Below, in pieces: positions 51,944 through 61,988 of a stretch of DNA of 64,000 nucleotides. The notes under the pieces were generated by a model that did not search any database, was not told the origin of the DNA, and was given only the letters and a program-made list of their open reading frames with translations. The translations under genes were made by a program, and so were the position numbers. The stretch's first letter is position 1, and the number at the start of each line of letters is the position of its first letter. Source of the stretch: a candidate division CSSED10-310 bacterium (GTDB lineage: Bacteria; CSSED10-310); contig JAFGEQ010000019.1 of the NCBI GenBank assembly GCA_016931515.1, positions 186,001-250,000 on the forward strand, written 5' to 3'.

Positions 51944-54900
51944 CCCAGCGCAACATAAAAAATCATCTGAGAATCTCCCGCTGTGACCGAACCATTGCCG
52001 TCGCAATCCGCAGCACAGGCTTCCTGGGTTGAGGGTGTCAACAGACCCAGTACGATCTGAAATGCAAGTTGCGCATCTGTTGCCGATATGGAACCTGAAA
52101 AATTAACATCGCCATGATGGATACACAATGCCGGGGGAATCAGGAAATGAAGTATTTTATTCATCACTGCCGTTCGATCTCCGGAGGATAGAATAGTCTC
52201 GAACGGACATCCCATTGTCACAACCCGGAACGAACCATCGAAAACAACGACAGCATTAAATGATGTTCCAGCGAACATCATGGCACCGACAGAACCGTTT
52301 TCAGTCGTCAATCCGTCCGGGTATTCCGATGCATAAATCTCGAACTGGTCGTAATCGAATACGATGGTACCCAATCCATCAAAAATGCCTCCGGCTACCG
52401 GAACCAGGGTGTCTGAACCCGCATCATCGACATCATATCCAGCTTTCAGGTAGTTCCCGCAAAAACTGCGATCCGAGATGGAGCCATATGCATCCAGATC
52501 CCACGTGATCTCTGAGCCGGACACAAACAATCCGCCGCCATCATCCAGATAAGATGCCACAACTGCCTGCTCGACGGATGAGAATGTCTCATCCACCGTT
52601 GATTCCTCTCCCATGATCCAGTCAACTGCCTTGTATTCATTCAGATCGATCGCTCCCGATTCGACCACTTCATTGACACAACTGTCGAATCCGCAGGGAT
52701 AACCGGCAGCAGCGGCCGCGTGGATGACACAATATGAATAGGTGTTCATTCGATTTAAAAACATCCTTACATCCGTTCCAAGGGCACTGCTTTCATATTG
52801 GGGGATCAATGCATAGCGATCCAGACGGTCAAATGCATCGACAATCAGCAGGTCAACAGATTCGCTTGAGCCCGGTATTTTTGCGACTAAAACCGGTGTC
52901 GGAAAACTTTCACCTCCGTCATTTGTCGCCGTCACGCGGAAAAAACGAATAGCGCCTGCCGGAAACGGCCCCAAACTGGTGCTCGTCCCCGTACACGGGA
53001 TGCCATCAGAGAATCCGGCCCCAGTTTCCGAGACATAGATCCTGTATCCGGTGGCTGAATCTCCGAGGAGATCATCTCCGCTATTGGCGGGAGGTTCTGT
53101 CCAGGTGAGGTGCACCATACCACTCCCGGTGTTCCTAACACAGAGTGATCCGGGAGGTTCCGGCAGCAAGACCGGGGATCGACCATCTTTCCAGGCAAAG
53201 AATTTTTCTATGCCCTGGTATATCGCCCGGGACGCCAGCATTCTGAACTTTGGATCCTTGAGATACAATGCGTCAGCCGGTGTGTCGTGAAACGCCAGTT
53301 CGATCAGCATAGCCGGCATCTCGTTGTTGTTCGCCGTGTTGATTTCACCAAAGTTCGCGCTGAGCTTGCCTCGGTCCTGCCAACCGGCATCGTATCCCGC
53401 TCGAATATCGTTGATAATTTCATCATGGACCCAGTCCTGAAGGATATCCGAATTGGCGTAGGGGGCTGTATTGTGAATGTATGTGGATGTGCCGCTGCCC
53501 GGGTCCGGCGCATTCGTATGCCAGGATACGTACACGGAATCCTCCCAAGCCTCATTCTCCCATGCTGCATACTTCGGCATGGCCGCCACCGTACTGGTAC
53601 CACAGGTCGTGCAACCCATGTATTCGGCAAAATAGCGTCCTGATTCCTCCCAGCGCGGACGGCCGCTTACCATCGGATCAGCGATCGAACCCATTCCGCC
53701 ACCGATTCGCACTGCGTCGGCAATCACATATTGCCCCGCTACTGATCCTTCACTGCTCAGTACGAGCTGCCGCCGGTCTGTCGAATCGTCAGGATCCAAC
53801 GCATACCGTCCCAACGATTTCCACGTATAACCATCCCGTTGCTGATTCTGGAGAACAATTGTGTCACCTCCATTATGGTGTATCGTATAACGGGCGTCGA
53901 CTGCACGATTCGATCCGCCGGTATACCAGACATAGATCTCATAATAGCCCGCTACCGCGGGTGTCAGTGTCCAGACGGCGAATTCGTGTCCCGATGATGT
54001 CACCGGATGTGTTCGGTAGTTCGAACCGTAAAATCCAGCAGTCGATGTACTCGTTGACCATGATCCGGAATCGCTGTAGCCGGCATCCGTATTGTCCACG
54101 ACCTGGTGGCTATTGTTCAAATCGCGTTCGCGGCACGTATAGACGCCTGCACCCGCATTACCAAGGTAATAAACAAGGTACTGATTGATCGCTTCCGCGT
54201 TTATGAAATCCTCGACAATGTCGTTGGTGTTGGGTCTTTGAGTCAGCCAGTAGGATGTGTTCGAATACCATCCGTGACTCTGACTGAGGAATACACTTTT
54301 CCCCGTCAGACTGCCGGGGTACATTCCCTGACCCGGAACACCCGGTTGCCCCGGTTGATTATGACCTGTTCCGACCGTTGTCGGAGACTGTGTATGGCGG
54401 AGGTCGATATTTTTACTGTCATTCTCAAAAGGTTTGGGAGGTACAACGGGTCCCGGATCGATCCAGGCATCGAGCGGAGCATATCCGTCCGGATCGGTGG
54501 GAGGCATCCATACCGGTTGAGAGACTGCCGTTTCCGGCAAAAACGATTCATTCTTGCCGTATTCGTTCAGAGGAACTCTTGCCAGAATCGACAGCTGTGT
54601 AATATTCATATCCGGTGTTACCATGAACGAAAGAGCTCGCAACACGGCATCGCTGAGCCCCCAGGTTAGCTGCCGCTGCAAAAACTCCGCCGGAAGAGTC
54701 AAACGTATCTCAAGATGCTGTCCGTCGACACGGATCCAGTCAGGTTGCACCACAGGGAGCCATGCTCTCACACCTAATTCCTGTTCCGATTCAACCGGTC
54801 CTGCAACCCAGGCTCGTATAATTCTCACCAACTCATCCCGCGTGTGGAGCATTTCTTCGCATGATTCCTCATTCAAACCGAGACTGTACCGGGCTCGAGT

Positions 54901-55065
54901 CACGGCAATCGGTTGATCCTCCTTTTGAAAAACCAGGATCGGGTTTTCACGTGGAAATTCCAGTCTGTTCTGCTCCGCATACGTGATTCGATCACCCGGG
55001 AACGTGGCAGACATGCAAATAATTAATAAAATGAATCCGATGATCTGATCATTGTGAGTTTTCAT
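51910..55065 (-). CDS. Exported multidomain N-acetylmuramoyl-L-alanine amidase with dockerin-type tail
   Basis: 1051 residues. A signal peptide (IIGFILLIICMSATFPG) is followed by a GerMN-like domain (about 70-170; IIRAWVAGP, WIRVDGQHLEIRLTLPAEFL), a Pro-rich linker, then an Amidase_3 fold in two halves. First half: SQSHGWYSN and DIVEDFINAEAINQYL. Second half: VYVSWHTNAPDPG and PAMLIELAFHDTP. Both zinc histidines and both glutamates are therefore present. Between the halves sits a golvesin-like beta domain (about 335-460; YYEIYVWYTGGSNRAVDARY). An FN3 domain (about 655-745), a further domain of unknown type and two dockerin-like calcium repeats (GDVNFSGSISATDAQ, DCDGNGSVTAGDSQ) end the protein. 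It probably acts on peptidoglycan at or outside the wall. Confidence 0.8.
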   Translation of the reverse strand: MKTHNDQIIGFILLIICMSATFPGDRITYAEQNRLEFPRENPILVFQKEDQPIAVTRARYSLGLNEESCEEMLHTRDELVRIIRAWVAGPVESEQELGVRAWLPVVQPDWIRVDGQHLEIRLTLPAEFLQRQLTWGLSDAVLRALSFMVTPDMNITQLSILARVPLNEYGKNESFLPETAVSQPVWMPPTDPDGYAPLDAWIDPGPVVPPKPFENDSKNIDLRHTQSPTTVGTGHNQPGQPGVPGQGMYPGSLTGKSVFLSQSHGWYSNTSYWLTQRPNTNDIVEDFINAEAINQYLVYYLGNAGAGVYTCRERDLNNSHQVVDNTDAGYSDSGSWSTSTSTAGFYGSNYRTHPVTSSGHEFAVWTLTPAVAGYYEIYVWYTGGSNRAVDARYTIHHNGGDTIVLQNQQRDGYTWKSLGRYALDPDDSTDRRQLVLSSEGSVAGQYVIADAVRIGGGMGSIADPMVSGRPRWEESGRYFAEYMGCTTCGTSTVAAMPKYAAWENEAWEDSVYVSWHTNAPDPGSGTSTYIHNTAPYANSDILQDWVHDEIINDIRAGYDAGWQDRGKLSANFGEINTANNNEMPAMLIELAFHDTPADALYLKDPKFRMLASRAIYQGIEKFFAWKDGRSPVLLPEPPGSLCVRNTGSGMVHLTWTEPPANSGDDLLGDSATGYRIYVSETGAGFSDGIPCTGTSTSLGPFPAGAIRFFRVTATNDGGESFPTPVLVAKIPGSSESVDLLIVDAFDRLDRYALIPQYESSALGTDVRMFLNRMNTYSYCVIHAAAAAGYPCGFDSCVNEVVESGAIDLNEYKAVDWIMGEESTVDETFSSVEQAVVASYLDDGGGLFVSGSEITWDLDAYGSISDRSFCGNYLKAGYDVDDAGSDTLVPVAGGIFDGLGTIVFDYDQFEIYASEYPDGLTTENGSVGAMMFAGTSFNAVVVFDGSFRVVTMGCPFETILSSGDRTAVMNKILHFLIPPALCIHHGDVNFSGSISATDAQLAFQIVLGLLTPSTQEACAADCDGNGSVTAGDSQMIFYVALGQEPSCADGLP

Positions 55066-55084
55066 GTTGATTACCTCTGAATCA

Positions 55085-55112
55085 ATTATACGGATCGGTC
55101 ATGGTTTGAAAA
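55085..55112 (-). promoter_or_regulatory. Candidate promoter of the 1051-residue amidase gene
   Basis: On the minus strand, TTTTCA (complement of 55107-55112), a 16-nt spacer and a perfect TATAAT (complement of 55085-55090), about 20 nt before the ATG at 55065. GAGGT follows as ribosome site. Confidence 0.38.
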
Positions 55113-55267
55113 GGTCGGAGAGTCGGCTAACCCGCCACAGTCCACTATTTGCCCGGAAATCGGAAAAATGGTATGAATGTCCATGAAATCAAGCCGGACA
55201 AAAAGCGTACGCATTATCGGCCGGACACCTGATCGTGGCAGTTTATTGGAAAACGCTGGAGGTCATG

Positions 55268-56134
55268 ATGAACAAATCAATTGACAGGTTCATGGTTCAG
55301 GAAGGTCTGCATCTGCTGATGGCTGATATACCGACGGAGGTGGAGCCGTTCTATAAATCGAAGAATGATTATGAGAAGAATCTGAATGATCTGACGGAGG
55401 AAATGAGTAATCTCCAGGAGCTTTTGTATGCTCACAATCGATACGCGCTTCTATTGATTTTTCAGGCAATGGACGCAGCGGGCAAGGATGGAGCGATACG
55501 GCACGTCATGTCGGGGATCAATCCCCAGGGATGTCAGGTTTACAGCTTCAAGCAACCCAGTGCGGAGGAACTTGATCACGATTTTTTATGGCGCACAACA
55601 TGCCGTTTACCCGAGCGCGGCCGGATTGGTATCTTCAATCGAAGTTATTATGAAGAGGTTCTGGTGGTACGAGTGCACCCCGAAATTCTGGATAACCAGA
55701 ATCTTCCCGAAGAATTGCTTGATCGGAAAGGGATCTGGGAGAACAGATACCGGTCCATACGGGATTTTGAGGATCATATGGTGCGAAATGGTACCAGGAT
55801 CGTAAAATTTTATCTGCATATTTCAAAAGATGAACAACGGAAACGTTTCCTTGCGCGAATCGACAATCCTGAAAAACATTGGAAATTCAGCTCATCCGAT
55901 GTTAAGGAAAGAAACCATTGGGATGATTACATGCGTGCCTATCAAGAATGTCTTCAGGCAACCGCTACGGCAGCGGCTCCCTGGTATATTATTCCCGCGG
56001 ACGACAAGAAAAATGCCCGGCTGATTATCTCGCATATCGTGATCAGTGTGCTAAAAAGTCTCAAGATGCAGTATCCGAGTTCGGGTGATGTACGACGTGC
56101 GGACCTGGACACAATCCGTAAAATGTTGGACTAG
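55268..56134 (+). CDS. ppk2: Polyphosphate kinase 2 family protein
   Basis: 288 residues from ATG 55268 with GGAGG 5 nt upstream (ATG 55265 is adjacent; GTG 55235 is less likely). PPK2 enzymes move phosphate between polyphosphate and nucleotides. Walker [10 protein letters not shown] near 68-76, [17 protein letters not shown], the DH pair in ELDHDFLWR, Walker B-like [19 protein letters not shown] and the lid [16 protein letters not shown] are all typical of single-domain PPK2. The nucleotide preference (AMP, ADP or GDP) cannot be set by eye. It appears to be a single-gene unit, with 200-260-bp gaps on both sides in which I see no other gene. Confidence 0.92.
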   Translation: MNKSIDRFMVQEGLHLLMADIPTEVEPFYKSKNDYEKNLNDLTEEMSNLQELLYAHNRYALLLIFQAMDAAGKDGAIRHVMSGINPQGCQVYSFKQPSAEELDHDFLWRTTCRLPERGRIGIFNRSYYEEVLVVRVHPEILDNQNLPEELLDRKGIWENRYRSIRDFEDHMVRNGTRIVKFYLHISKDEQRKRFLARIDNPEKHWKFSSSDVKERNHWDDYMRAYQECLQATATAAAPWYIIPADDKKNARLIISHIVISVLKSLKMQYPSSGDVRRADLDTIRKMLD

Positions 56135-56392
56135 AATATGCCGAATTGTCCGATTGGAATCATCCGGAGCATGAGCATTGACATTCGGATATTGTGAATA
56201 CAAATCAGATGGAGTCGTAATTTGTTTGGGAACACCTGAGATGCAGACAGTCGCTTATGATTCGCCTGACTGATTCCAACGTGTTACTCTTATTAAGATG
56301 GATCAAGGGAATTGCCGGTCGGCAAGCGGCAATCACCCCGTTCACAGGACGGTGATCAAGCCGGTTCAGCATTCATCGGAAAGGAAGCGTAT

Positions 56393-57394
56393 ATGTTTCA
56401 TAACATCAAAAATGGTTTTCTCCGGTGGAACGCCTTCGGACGTTCGACTCCGGGTGCCGTGGCATTGGGTGCAGGGGTTTTTTTCCTGATTATCCTTGCA
56501 TTCACAACATTTTACACTGTGCAGGCTGAATACCAGGGGGTCGTGCTCCGATTCGGAAAATACATTAAAACGGTTGAACCCGGACTCCGCTTCAAGCTGC
56601 CTCTAGGCATCGACGAAGTCCAACTCGTTCCTGTCAGACGACAACTCAAACAGGAATTCGGATTCGGGACTCCGGGCGCGTCTAACCCGACCCAGTCCAC
56701 ACCATCACGGGGTGAACAGGAGGCGGAGCGCGGCATGGTGACCGGGGATTTGAATGCTGCGACCGTTGAATGGATCATTCAGTATCGCATCCGGGACCCG
56801 AAACTGTTTCTCTTTCGAGTCAGAAATCCGGAAATCACCATGCGGTATATCTCCGAATCGGTCATGCGGTCGGTAGTGGGTGATCGCACGGTTGACGAAG
56901 TGATTACGGTAGGCAGGCAGGAGATTGAGTCGGTGGCGTTGGAGAAGATGCAGGCTCTCGTTGATCTCTATCAACTCGGGTTGGTTATTGACCAGGTGCA
57001 ATTAAAGGATGTGAATCCGCCCAAGCCGGTGCAGCCGTCGTTTAATGAAGTCAATCAGGCGCAGCAGGAGCGTGAGCGGATGATCAATATCGCCAACGGA
57101 GAATATAATAAAGTGATTCCGAGAGCCCGGGGTCTGGCTGATCAGAAGATCCAGGAAGCGGAGGGCTACGCACTGAAGCGCGTCAATGAAGCACAGGGTG
57201 AAATAGCGCGATTCAATGCCATTCTGGCGGAATACTCCAAAGCACCCCTGGTGACCCGGCAGCGCCTCTATCTGGAAACCCTTGCGTCAGTCATACCCAC
57301 ATTGGGTCAGAAAATCGTTATCGATGAGGATGCGGCGCAGATTCTGCCGCTCCTTCAACTCAATGCATCCCAAGCAGGAAAGGTAAACCCATGA
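56393..57394 (+). CDS. hflK: HflK, SPFH membrane protease regulator
   Basis: 333 residues from ATG 56393 (AAGGAA upstream); the frame remains open to 56312 without need. One N-terminal membrane helix (about 24-46), then an SPFH domain (YQGVVLRFGKYIKTVEPGLR, ATVEWIIQYRIRDP), and an Ala/Glu/Gln-rich helix (QAQQERERMINIANGEYNKV). HflK and HflC form a cage around the FtsH protease and limit its access to substrates. It overlaps hflC by 4 bp. The 258-bp gap upstream contains TTGACA at 56178 with only a 15-nt spacer to TACAAA, a weak promoter candidate. ftsH is not in the window. Confidence 0.92.
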   Translation: MFHNIKNGFLRWNAFGRSTPGAVALGAGVFFLIILAFTTFYTVQAEYQGVVLRFGKYIKTVEPGLRFKLPLGIDEVQLVPVRRQLKQEFGFGTPGASNPTQSTPSRGEQEAERGMVTGDLNAATVEWIIQYRIRDPKLFLFRVRNPEITMRYISESVMRSVVGDRTVDEVITVGRQEIESVALEKMQALVDLYQLGLVIDQVQLKDVNPPKPVQPSFNEVNQAQQERERMINIANGEYNKVIPRARGLADQKIQEAEGYALKRVNEAQGEIARFNAILAEYSKAPLVTRQRLYLETLASVIPTLGQKIVIDEDAAQILPLLQLNASQAGKVNP

Positions 57395-58347
57395 AAAACG
57401 CTCTATCTGTTGGAGTAATAATTACGATTGTCATCGCGTTGATGATTGTGTCCGGAGCGTTTTACCGGGTTAATGAAACCGACCAGGTGATCATTACGCA
57501 GTTCGGAAAGCCGGTTGGTGATCCGATTACAGATGCCGGTCTGCATTTCAAGATCCCGTTCATTCAGGAAGTGAATCGTATTGAGAAACGCGTTCTGGAG
57601 TGGGACGGGCGACCGAATGAGATGCCTACAAAAGATAAAACATATCTGATTGTCGATACATTCGCCCGATGGAGGATCAAGGATGCAACCCAGTATTTTC
57701 TCAGGTTGCGTGATGAACGCAGTGCTCTGTCGCGACTGGAGGATATTCTTGGAAGTGAGACACGGAACGCGATTGCAAAAAATGAGTTGATCGAAGTAAT
57801 CCGATCGACCAAAGGGCGCGAGCCCTATCAGGACCCGTCATTAACGGAAGTGTCCGGGGATATCGGCACCTTGTATCCAATCGAGAGGGGTCGGGCCGTC
57901 ATCGAACAGGAAATCCTGCAGAAAGCCGCCGTTAAACTGGCGGATTTCGGGATTGAGTTACTGGATGTCCGCTTCAAGCGGATCCATTACAACGAGAGTG
58001 TCCGGGAACGAATCTACGGCCGTATGATCAGTGAACGGCAGCAGATCGCGGAACGCTTCCGGTCGGAGGGCGGTGGGGAAGCAGCCAAAATTACAGGCCG
58101 GCGGGAGCGGGATTTGCAGGAGATTGAATCGGAAGCTTACAAGCGGGTGCAGGTCATCCGGGGGCAGGCCGATGCCCAGGCTGCTGAGATATATGCGAAT
58201 GCGTATAATCAGAGTGAGATGGCGGCGAGCTATTACGCTTTTGTCAAAACTCTGGAAACATATGACATCATATTGAAGCAGGATACAACACTGATCATGA
58301 CGACCGACAGCGACCTGTTTAAGTTCCTGAAATCGATTAACCCCTGA
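57391..58347 (+). CDS. hflC: HflC, SPFH membrane protease regulator
   Basis: 318 residues, ATG at 57391 overlapping the hflK stop (ATGA). An N-terminal membrane helix (VGVIITIVIALMIVSGAFY) leads to the SPFH domain (VNETDQVIITQFGKPVGDP, FKIPFIQEVNRIEKRVLEWD, DTFARWRIKD) and the family tail RSEGGGEAAKITGRRERDL, then a helix ending SYYAFVKTLETYD. The partner of HflK. No terminator-like hairpin follows in the 50 bp before the convergent dus gene. Confidence 0.94.
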   Translation: MKNALSVGVIITIVIALMIVSGAFYRVNETDQVIITQFGKPVGDPITDAGLHFKIPFIQEVNRIEKRVLEWDGRPNEMPTKDKTYLIVDTFARWRIKDATQYFLRLRDERSALSRLEDILGSETRNAIAKNELIEVIRSTKGREPYQDPSLTEVSGDIGTLYPIERGRAVIEQEILQKAAVKLADFGIELLDVRFKRIHYNESVRERIYGRMISERQQIAERFRSEGGGEAAKITGRRERDLQEIESEAYKRVQVIRGQADAQAAEIYANAYNQSEMAASYYAFVKTLETYDIILKQDTTLIMTTDSDLFKFLKSINP

Positions 58348-58397
58348 TTGGCGCAGGACAACAACAGATCGCTCCACATACAACAGGAAACATCGGG

Positions 58398-59390
58398 TTA
58401 ATCCGTCCGGGGATTCAGTGCGTCGTTCAGTACAATTTGAATCACAAGTTTGTAAAATTCCTCCGGGCGGGTGAGAGTGAAAATCTGCCTCCGGAATTGT
58501 GACACGTGCCTGAATCCCTTCAGATACCAGGCTGCATGTTTCCGGAAGATCAGGATACCTTTTCTTTCACCGTACTGCTGAATCAGGTAATCGAGATGTT
58601 GTGCGAACACCCGCAGGCGCTCCTGTAATGTCGGTTCAGGCGGGATGACCCCGGTACGGAAAAAGCGGTCGATCCGGCCCGGGAGCCATGGATTGCCCAG
58701 AAGTCCCCTGGCAATCATCACACCGTTGCATCCTGTCCTTTTTATAAGATTGCGGGCATCTTCCAGCGTGAAAATATCTCCGTTTCCAATTACCGGAAAC
58801 GACACGCAGTCCCTGACTGCTGCGATCGAATCCCAATCAGCGGGTTGAGAATAGGTTGTTCGATACCGTCCGTGGACCGTGATAAAATCAACTCCCTCCG
58901 ACTCCGCCATCCTTGCGAAATCCGGCGCTCTGAAATCTCCGGGTTGCACACCGAGCCTGATTTTGATGCTTAACGGGCCACTGAAAGAACTACGAACCGC
59001 CCGAACAATCCGAGTCGCCCGTGGCAAGTCGTTCATTAACGCAAGACCTGCGGCATTTCGAAAAATCTTTTTTGCCGGACACCCCATATTGATGTCAATT
59101 ATATCCGGCTGCAGATATCGAATCAGATCAATCGTTTGAACCATGTGTTCCGCTGAATAGCCGAACAATTGCGCATTGATGGGGTGTATACCGGGATACC
59201 AGCGCAGGATTTTCGGCAATCCTTTCGGATGTTTTGCGAGGCTGGCGGTCGGTATCATCTCAGTACTTATTACGGGAGCGTTGCAATCACGCAGTATGCG
59301 CTGAAATGCTTCATCGGATACTCCAGCCAGCGGAGCAGACAGTGTGGCCGGCACTTCGCCTGAGAACAGTGTCTGTAGAAAAGTTTTCAT
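58398..59390 (-). CDS. dus: tRNA-dihydrouridine synthase
   Basis: 330 residues from ATG 59390; a TTG at 59417 overlapping the upstream stop would add nine. It reduces specific uridines in tRNA with FMN and NADPH. Family marks: the substrate and FMN block APLAGVSDEAFQRIL (19-33), DINMGCPAKK with the catalytic cysteine at 104, the LSIKIRLG-type strand, ITVHGRYRTTYSQPADW and IGNGDIFTLEDA. The class most resembles DusB. It follows the deacetylase gene closely, probably in the same transcript. Confidence 0.93.
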   Translation of the reverse strand: MKTFLQTLFSGEVPATLSAPLAGVSDEAFQRILRDCNAPVISTEMIPTASLAKHPKGLPKILRWYPGIHPINAQLFGYSAEHMVQTIDLIRYLQPDIIDINMGCPAKKIFRNAAGLALMNDLPRATRIVRAVRSSFSGPLSIKIRLGVQPGDFRAPDFARMAESEGVDFITVHGRYRTTYSQPADWDSIAAVRDCVSFPVIGNGDIFTLEDARNLIKRTGCNGVMIARGLLGNPWLPGRIDRFFRTGVIPPEPTLQERLRVFAQHLDYLIQQYGERKGILIFRKHAAWYLKGFRHVSQFRRQIFTLTRPEEFYKLVIQIVLNDALNPRTD

Positions 59391-59413
59391 GTCACGATCC
59401 GACTGCCACCGGG

Positions 59414-60742
59414 TCAATTGGTCAGGGAGCGGATGGGAACAACCCGTACACCACTGTCCAGGAGCTTCGGAAGAATCGCCTTCACGTCGTCAAGAGTGGA
59501 AGGAATGGCGTGACCGATTCCGATTGCCGATCCTTTTTTCCGGGCGATGTCAGCCAGTTCCAGCATGCTGGATGTGACATCGCCGGCATTATATCCCTGA
59601 TCGATAAACACTTGGCGAGACGCTGTCGGAATACCCAGTGACCGGGCTGTCATCTCCGCAACGGTATCTGCAGTTGTTCGACTGTCAACAAATATCAGTT
59701 TCCGATCCCGGATCTCCTTCAGAACAGTTTCCATGGCCCGGCTATCGGCTGTCATGCGCGATCCGGTATGATTATTGACTCCGGCAACTCCATCATAGTC
59801 CACCAGCATTTTCCGTGTGCGGGTTATCAGCTCTTCGTTTTCCATCGAGGTTAAAAGGTAGTATTCGGATAAATTACCCATAGCGTCGCTGTTCAGTGGT
59901 TCCATCGGCATATGAAGAAAGGGTGTCTGACCCGATTGCCGCGTCAGTTTGATGATGTCGGCAGAATGCTTCTGATATGGTATGACCGCCAGTGTAATCG
60001 GGATGTCCAATTCATCCAGGAATCGACGCGCAATATCTTCATCTGCTCCAAAATCATCAAAAATCAATGCAATCCGCGGCTTGTCGTTTAATTCATTGTC
60101 GCTCGCATCCATATCCTTTCTGTCCGGTTCATCTGCAGTTGGCTTCATATGCGTCGGGATTGGCGCCGGAGTTGGTGTTCCTTCGGGATTATATACAAAA
60201 TCATATTTATGTGTCCGCTGCCCATGCGTTCCGACATAATAACTCAGTACCCATTCATGGGGTTTTCGAATTACATGACGGTTGTGAACGGTTACGCCGT
60301 TGTTTCCGGCGCTGTCTTCAAATCGGGCGGTCAGGAATTGAAACGTTTCAGTATCAGGGACCCGAAAGATCAAATGCTGAAGCCGTTCGTTGTTCCGGTT
60401 CTTCATTGTCGTCCAGCCTTCGCGGATTAAATTCTGATCTGTAATCCCGAATTCTTCCAATGTTATCGTGCATGCTTGAGCGACATCGCCGGCTGTCACT
60501 GCGGGACGGATACCTGTTATAGACTCCCATAAACCAACGTGGCCCTTTTTCATTGCACGTTGGTCCAAAATGATTATAAATGCTGATAATATCAGGATGA
60601 CCAGCGTCATGCCGATCAACAGGTATCGAACTCCCCCCCTTTTCTTTTTATGCGCGTGGGACGCAGTCTTGACGCGAGTTCGTGGACTGGCGGCTCTTTT
60701 CCCGGTTCGTGCCTTGGTTTTTTTCTCCGATTCCCTTCTCAA
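59414..60742 (-). CDS. Divergent polysaccharide deacetylase family protein (YibQ/DUF610-like)
   Basis: 442 residues from TTG 60742, with GGAGA 6 nt upstream and no nearer ATG. A very basic cytoplasmic N terminus (about 1-42) leads to one membrane helix (YLLIGMTLVILILSAFIIIL), an unassigned extracytoplasmic domain (about 80-200) and the deacetylase-like barrel (about 220-440): RIALIFDDFGAD, PFLHMPMEP, GVNNHTGSRMTAD, FVDSRTT and IGIGHAIPSTLDDV. Enzymatic activity in this family is unproven. In proteobacteria yibQ-like genes cluster with envC and a ctpA-type S41 gene; here an S41-like gene lies just upstream, supporting an envelope or cell-division role. Confidence 0.85.
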   Translation of the reverse strand: MRRESEKKTKARTGKRAASPRTRVKTASHAHKKKRGGVRYLLIGMTLVILILSAFIIILDQRAMKKGHVGLWESITGIRPAVTAGDVAQACTITLEEFGITDQNLIREGWTTMKNRNNERLQHLIFRVPDTETFQFLTARFEDSAGNNGVTVHNRHVIRKPHEWVLSYYVGTHGQRTHKYDFVYNPEGTPTPAPIPTHMKPTADEPDRKDMDASDNELNDKPRIALIFDDFGADEDIARRFLDELDIPITLAVIPYQKHSADIIKLTRQSGQTPFLHMPMEPLNSDAMGNLSEYYLLTSMENEELITRTRKMLVDYDGVAGVNNHTGSRMTADSRAMETVLKEIRDRKLIFVDSRTTADTVAEMTARSLGIPTASRQVFIDQGYNAGDVTSSMLELADIARKKGSAIGIGHAIPSTLDDVKAILPKLLDSGVRVVPIRSLTN

Positions 60743-60818
60743 AGATGTCTCCGTGATATTTCAGCCACTTCGTCAGATCCATCCGGATCACTTTCGGCCG
60801 ATAAATAATTGATTGGAT

Positions 60819-61988
60819 TCATGCAGTGTCTTTCATCATCTCCAACTGATTGAGTGCCGTGTCCATGTAAGGATCTATGTTCTCCAATACCGGAAGCACA
60901 ACAGGAACATCGGGTTCGATCCCGGACTCATTTATTTTATGTCCATCGGCACCGCAATAAAAACCGGTAACCATCAGAACGTCAAAGGTGTCATCCAGCG
61001 ATTGAATCTCCCGGCTCACAGCCCGTCCGAAGGATGGGTCGCCGGTAACAATCGCACGACCTGTCGATTTTAAAGCCATTGCACAGGTTTCAGCCGGACC
61101 CGCACTTGTGCGATCAATTATGACAACCAGGGGAAATCCGGACATGTATTGACCATCTTCGGATCGGAATTCCGAAATGATCTGGTCATCGGATCGACAT
61201 AAGTCAAGCATGGGATGGCCGTCTTCAATAAAGATATCTGCGAGCTTCAAACCGATGGCTTCCGATCCCAGGTTCAGATGTCTGAGATCCAGGATAGTTG
61301 GCCGGATGCTGTCCGGACTGGATAATTCCGCAGTCAACCGGTCCAGGACAGAGGCTGTCAGTTCGCCCGTCAGGCGAATGACCCGGACACCTTCGGTCAC
61401 ACTGATGTGAAGTTCGGGTGCGGGAATATCCAGCGAACGCAGCTCAATATCCTCTTCGATAAGCTCCCCTGTCAGATGGTGCTGAATGAAAATCGTGCGA
61501 GTCTCCCCGGGAGTGCCTGTTATCATCCTGGAAGCTCGATCAACCGTCAGATAGGGGGTAACCTGGTCACCGATCCGAATCAGAACGTCTCCGGGCAATA
61601 TACCCTTTTCCTCGGCGGGAGATCCCGGCAGCAGGTCGATCACATGAATCATGGGATCTCGAAATCCCAGCACCATGCCCAGGGACGCCGGACCATACGC
61701 GGGAATCAGACCGCTTGAACCGCTCTTCGGTAACAGTGCAGCGTAGGGACTGGTTGCAAGCAGCATCCCTTCAACCGCTCCTTCTGCGAGAATTCCGGGA
61801 TCAGTTTCTTCAAGATAACGGGACTGAACCAGTTCAAAACACTGGGAAAACAACTCCAGATACTCAAGAGTACCCGGCTGGCTTTCCGTCGCGTCAGTCA
61901 ACAGCGTCCAGCACAACAGAATCGTCAGCACCGGAACGAGAATCACATATGTGTGTTTGCGCATTTTTGTCACCATTCGACGGATCAT
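60819..61988 (-). CDS. S41 (CtpA-like) protease homologue lacking catalytic residues
   Basis: 389 residues. An N-terminal signal anchor (VILVPVLTILLCWTLL), a PDZ domain (about 100-180; GMVLGFRDPMIHVIDLLPG, GILPGDVLIRIGD) and the S41 domain (about 185-370). Aligning DRTSAGPAET to the usual TASAAE block on its Glu puts Gly where the nucleophilic Ser should be. The lysine of TFGKG is Arg in DPSFGRAV. A nearby Ser in TSAG is two positions off. It may be a pseudoprotease that binds peptides through its PDZ domain. The ATG at 61988 has GGAAGG upstream; later in-frame ATGs exist. It is followed by the deacetylase gene on the same strand. Confidence 0.75.
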   Translation of the reverse strand: MIRRMVTKMRKHTYVILVPVLTILLCWTLLTDATESQPGTLEYLELFSQCFELVQSRYLEETDPGILAEGAVEGMLLATSPYAALLPKSGSSGLIPAYGPASLGMVLGFRDPMIHVIDLLPGSPAEEKGILPGDVLIRIGDQVTPYLTVDRASRMITGTPGETRTIFIQHHLTGELIEEDIELRSLDIPAPELHISVTEGVRVIRLTGELTASVLDRLTAELSSPDSIRPTILDLRHLNLGSEAIGLKLADIFIEDGHPMLDLCRSDDQIISEFRSEDGQYMSGFPLVVIIDRTSAGPAETCAMALKSTGRAIVTGDPSFGRAVSREIQSLDDTFDVLMVTGFYCGADGHKINESGIEPDVPVVLPVLENIDPYMDTALNQLEMMKDTA

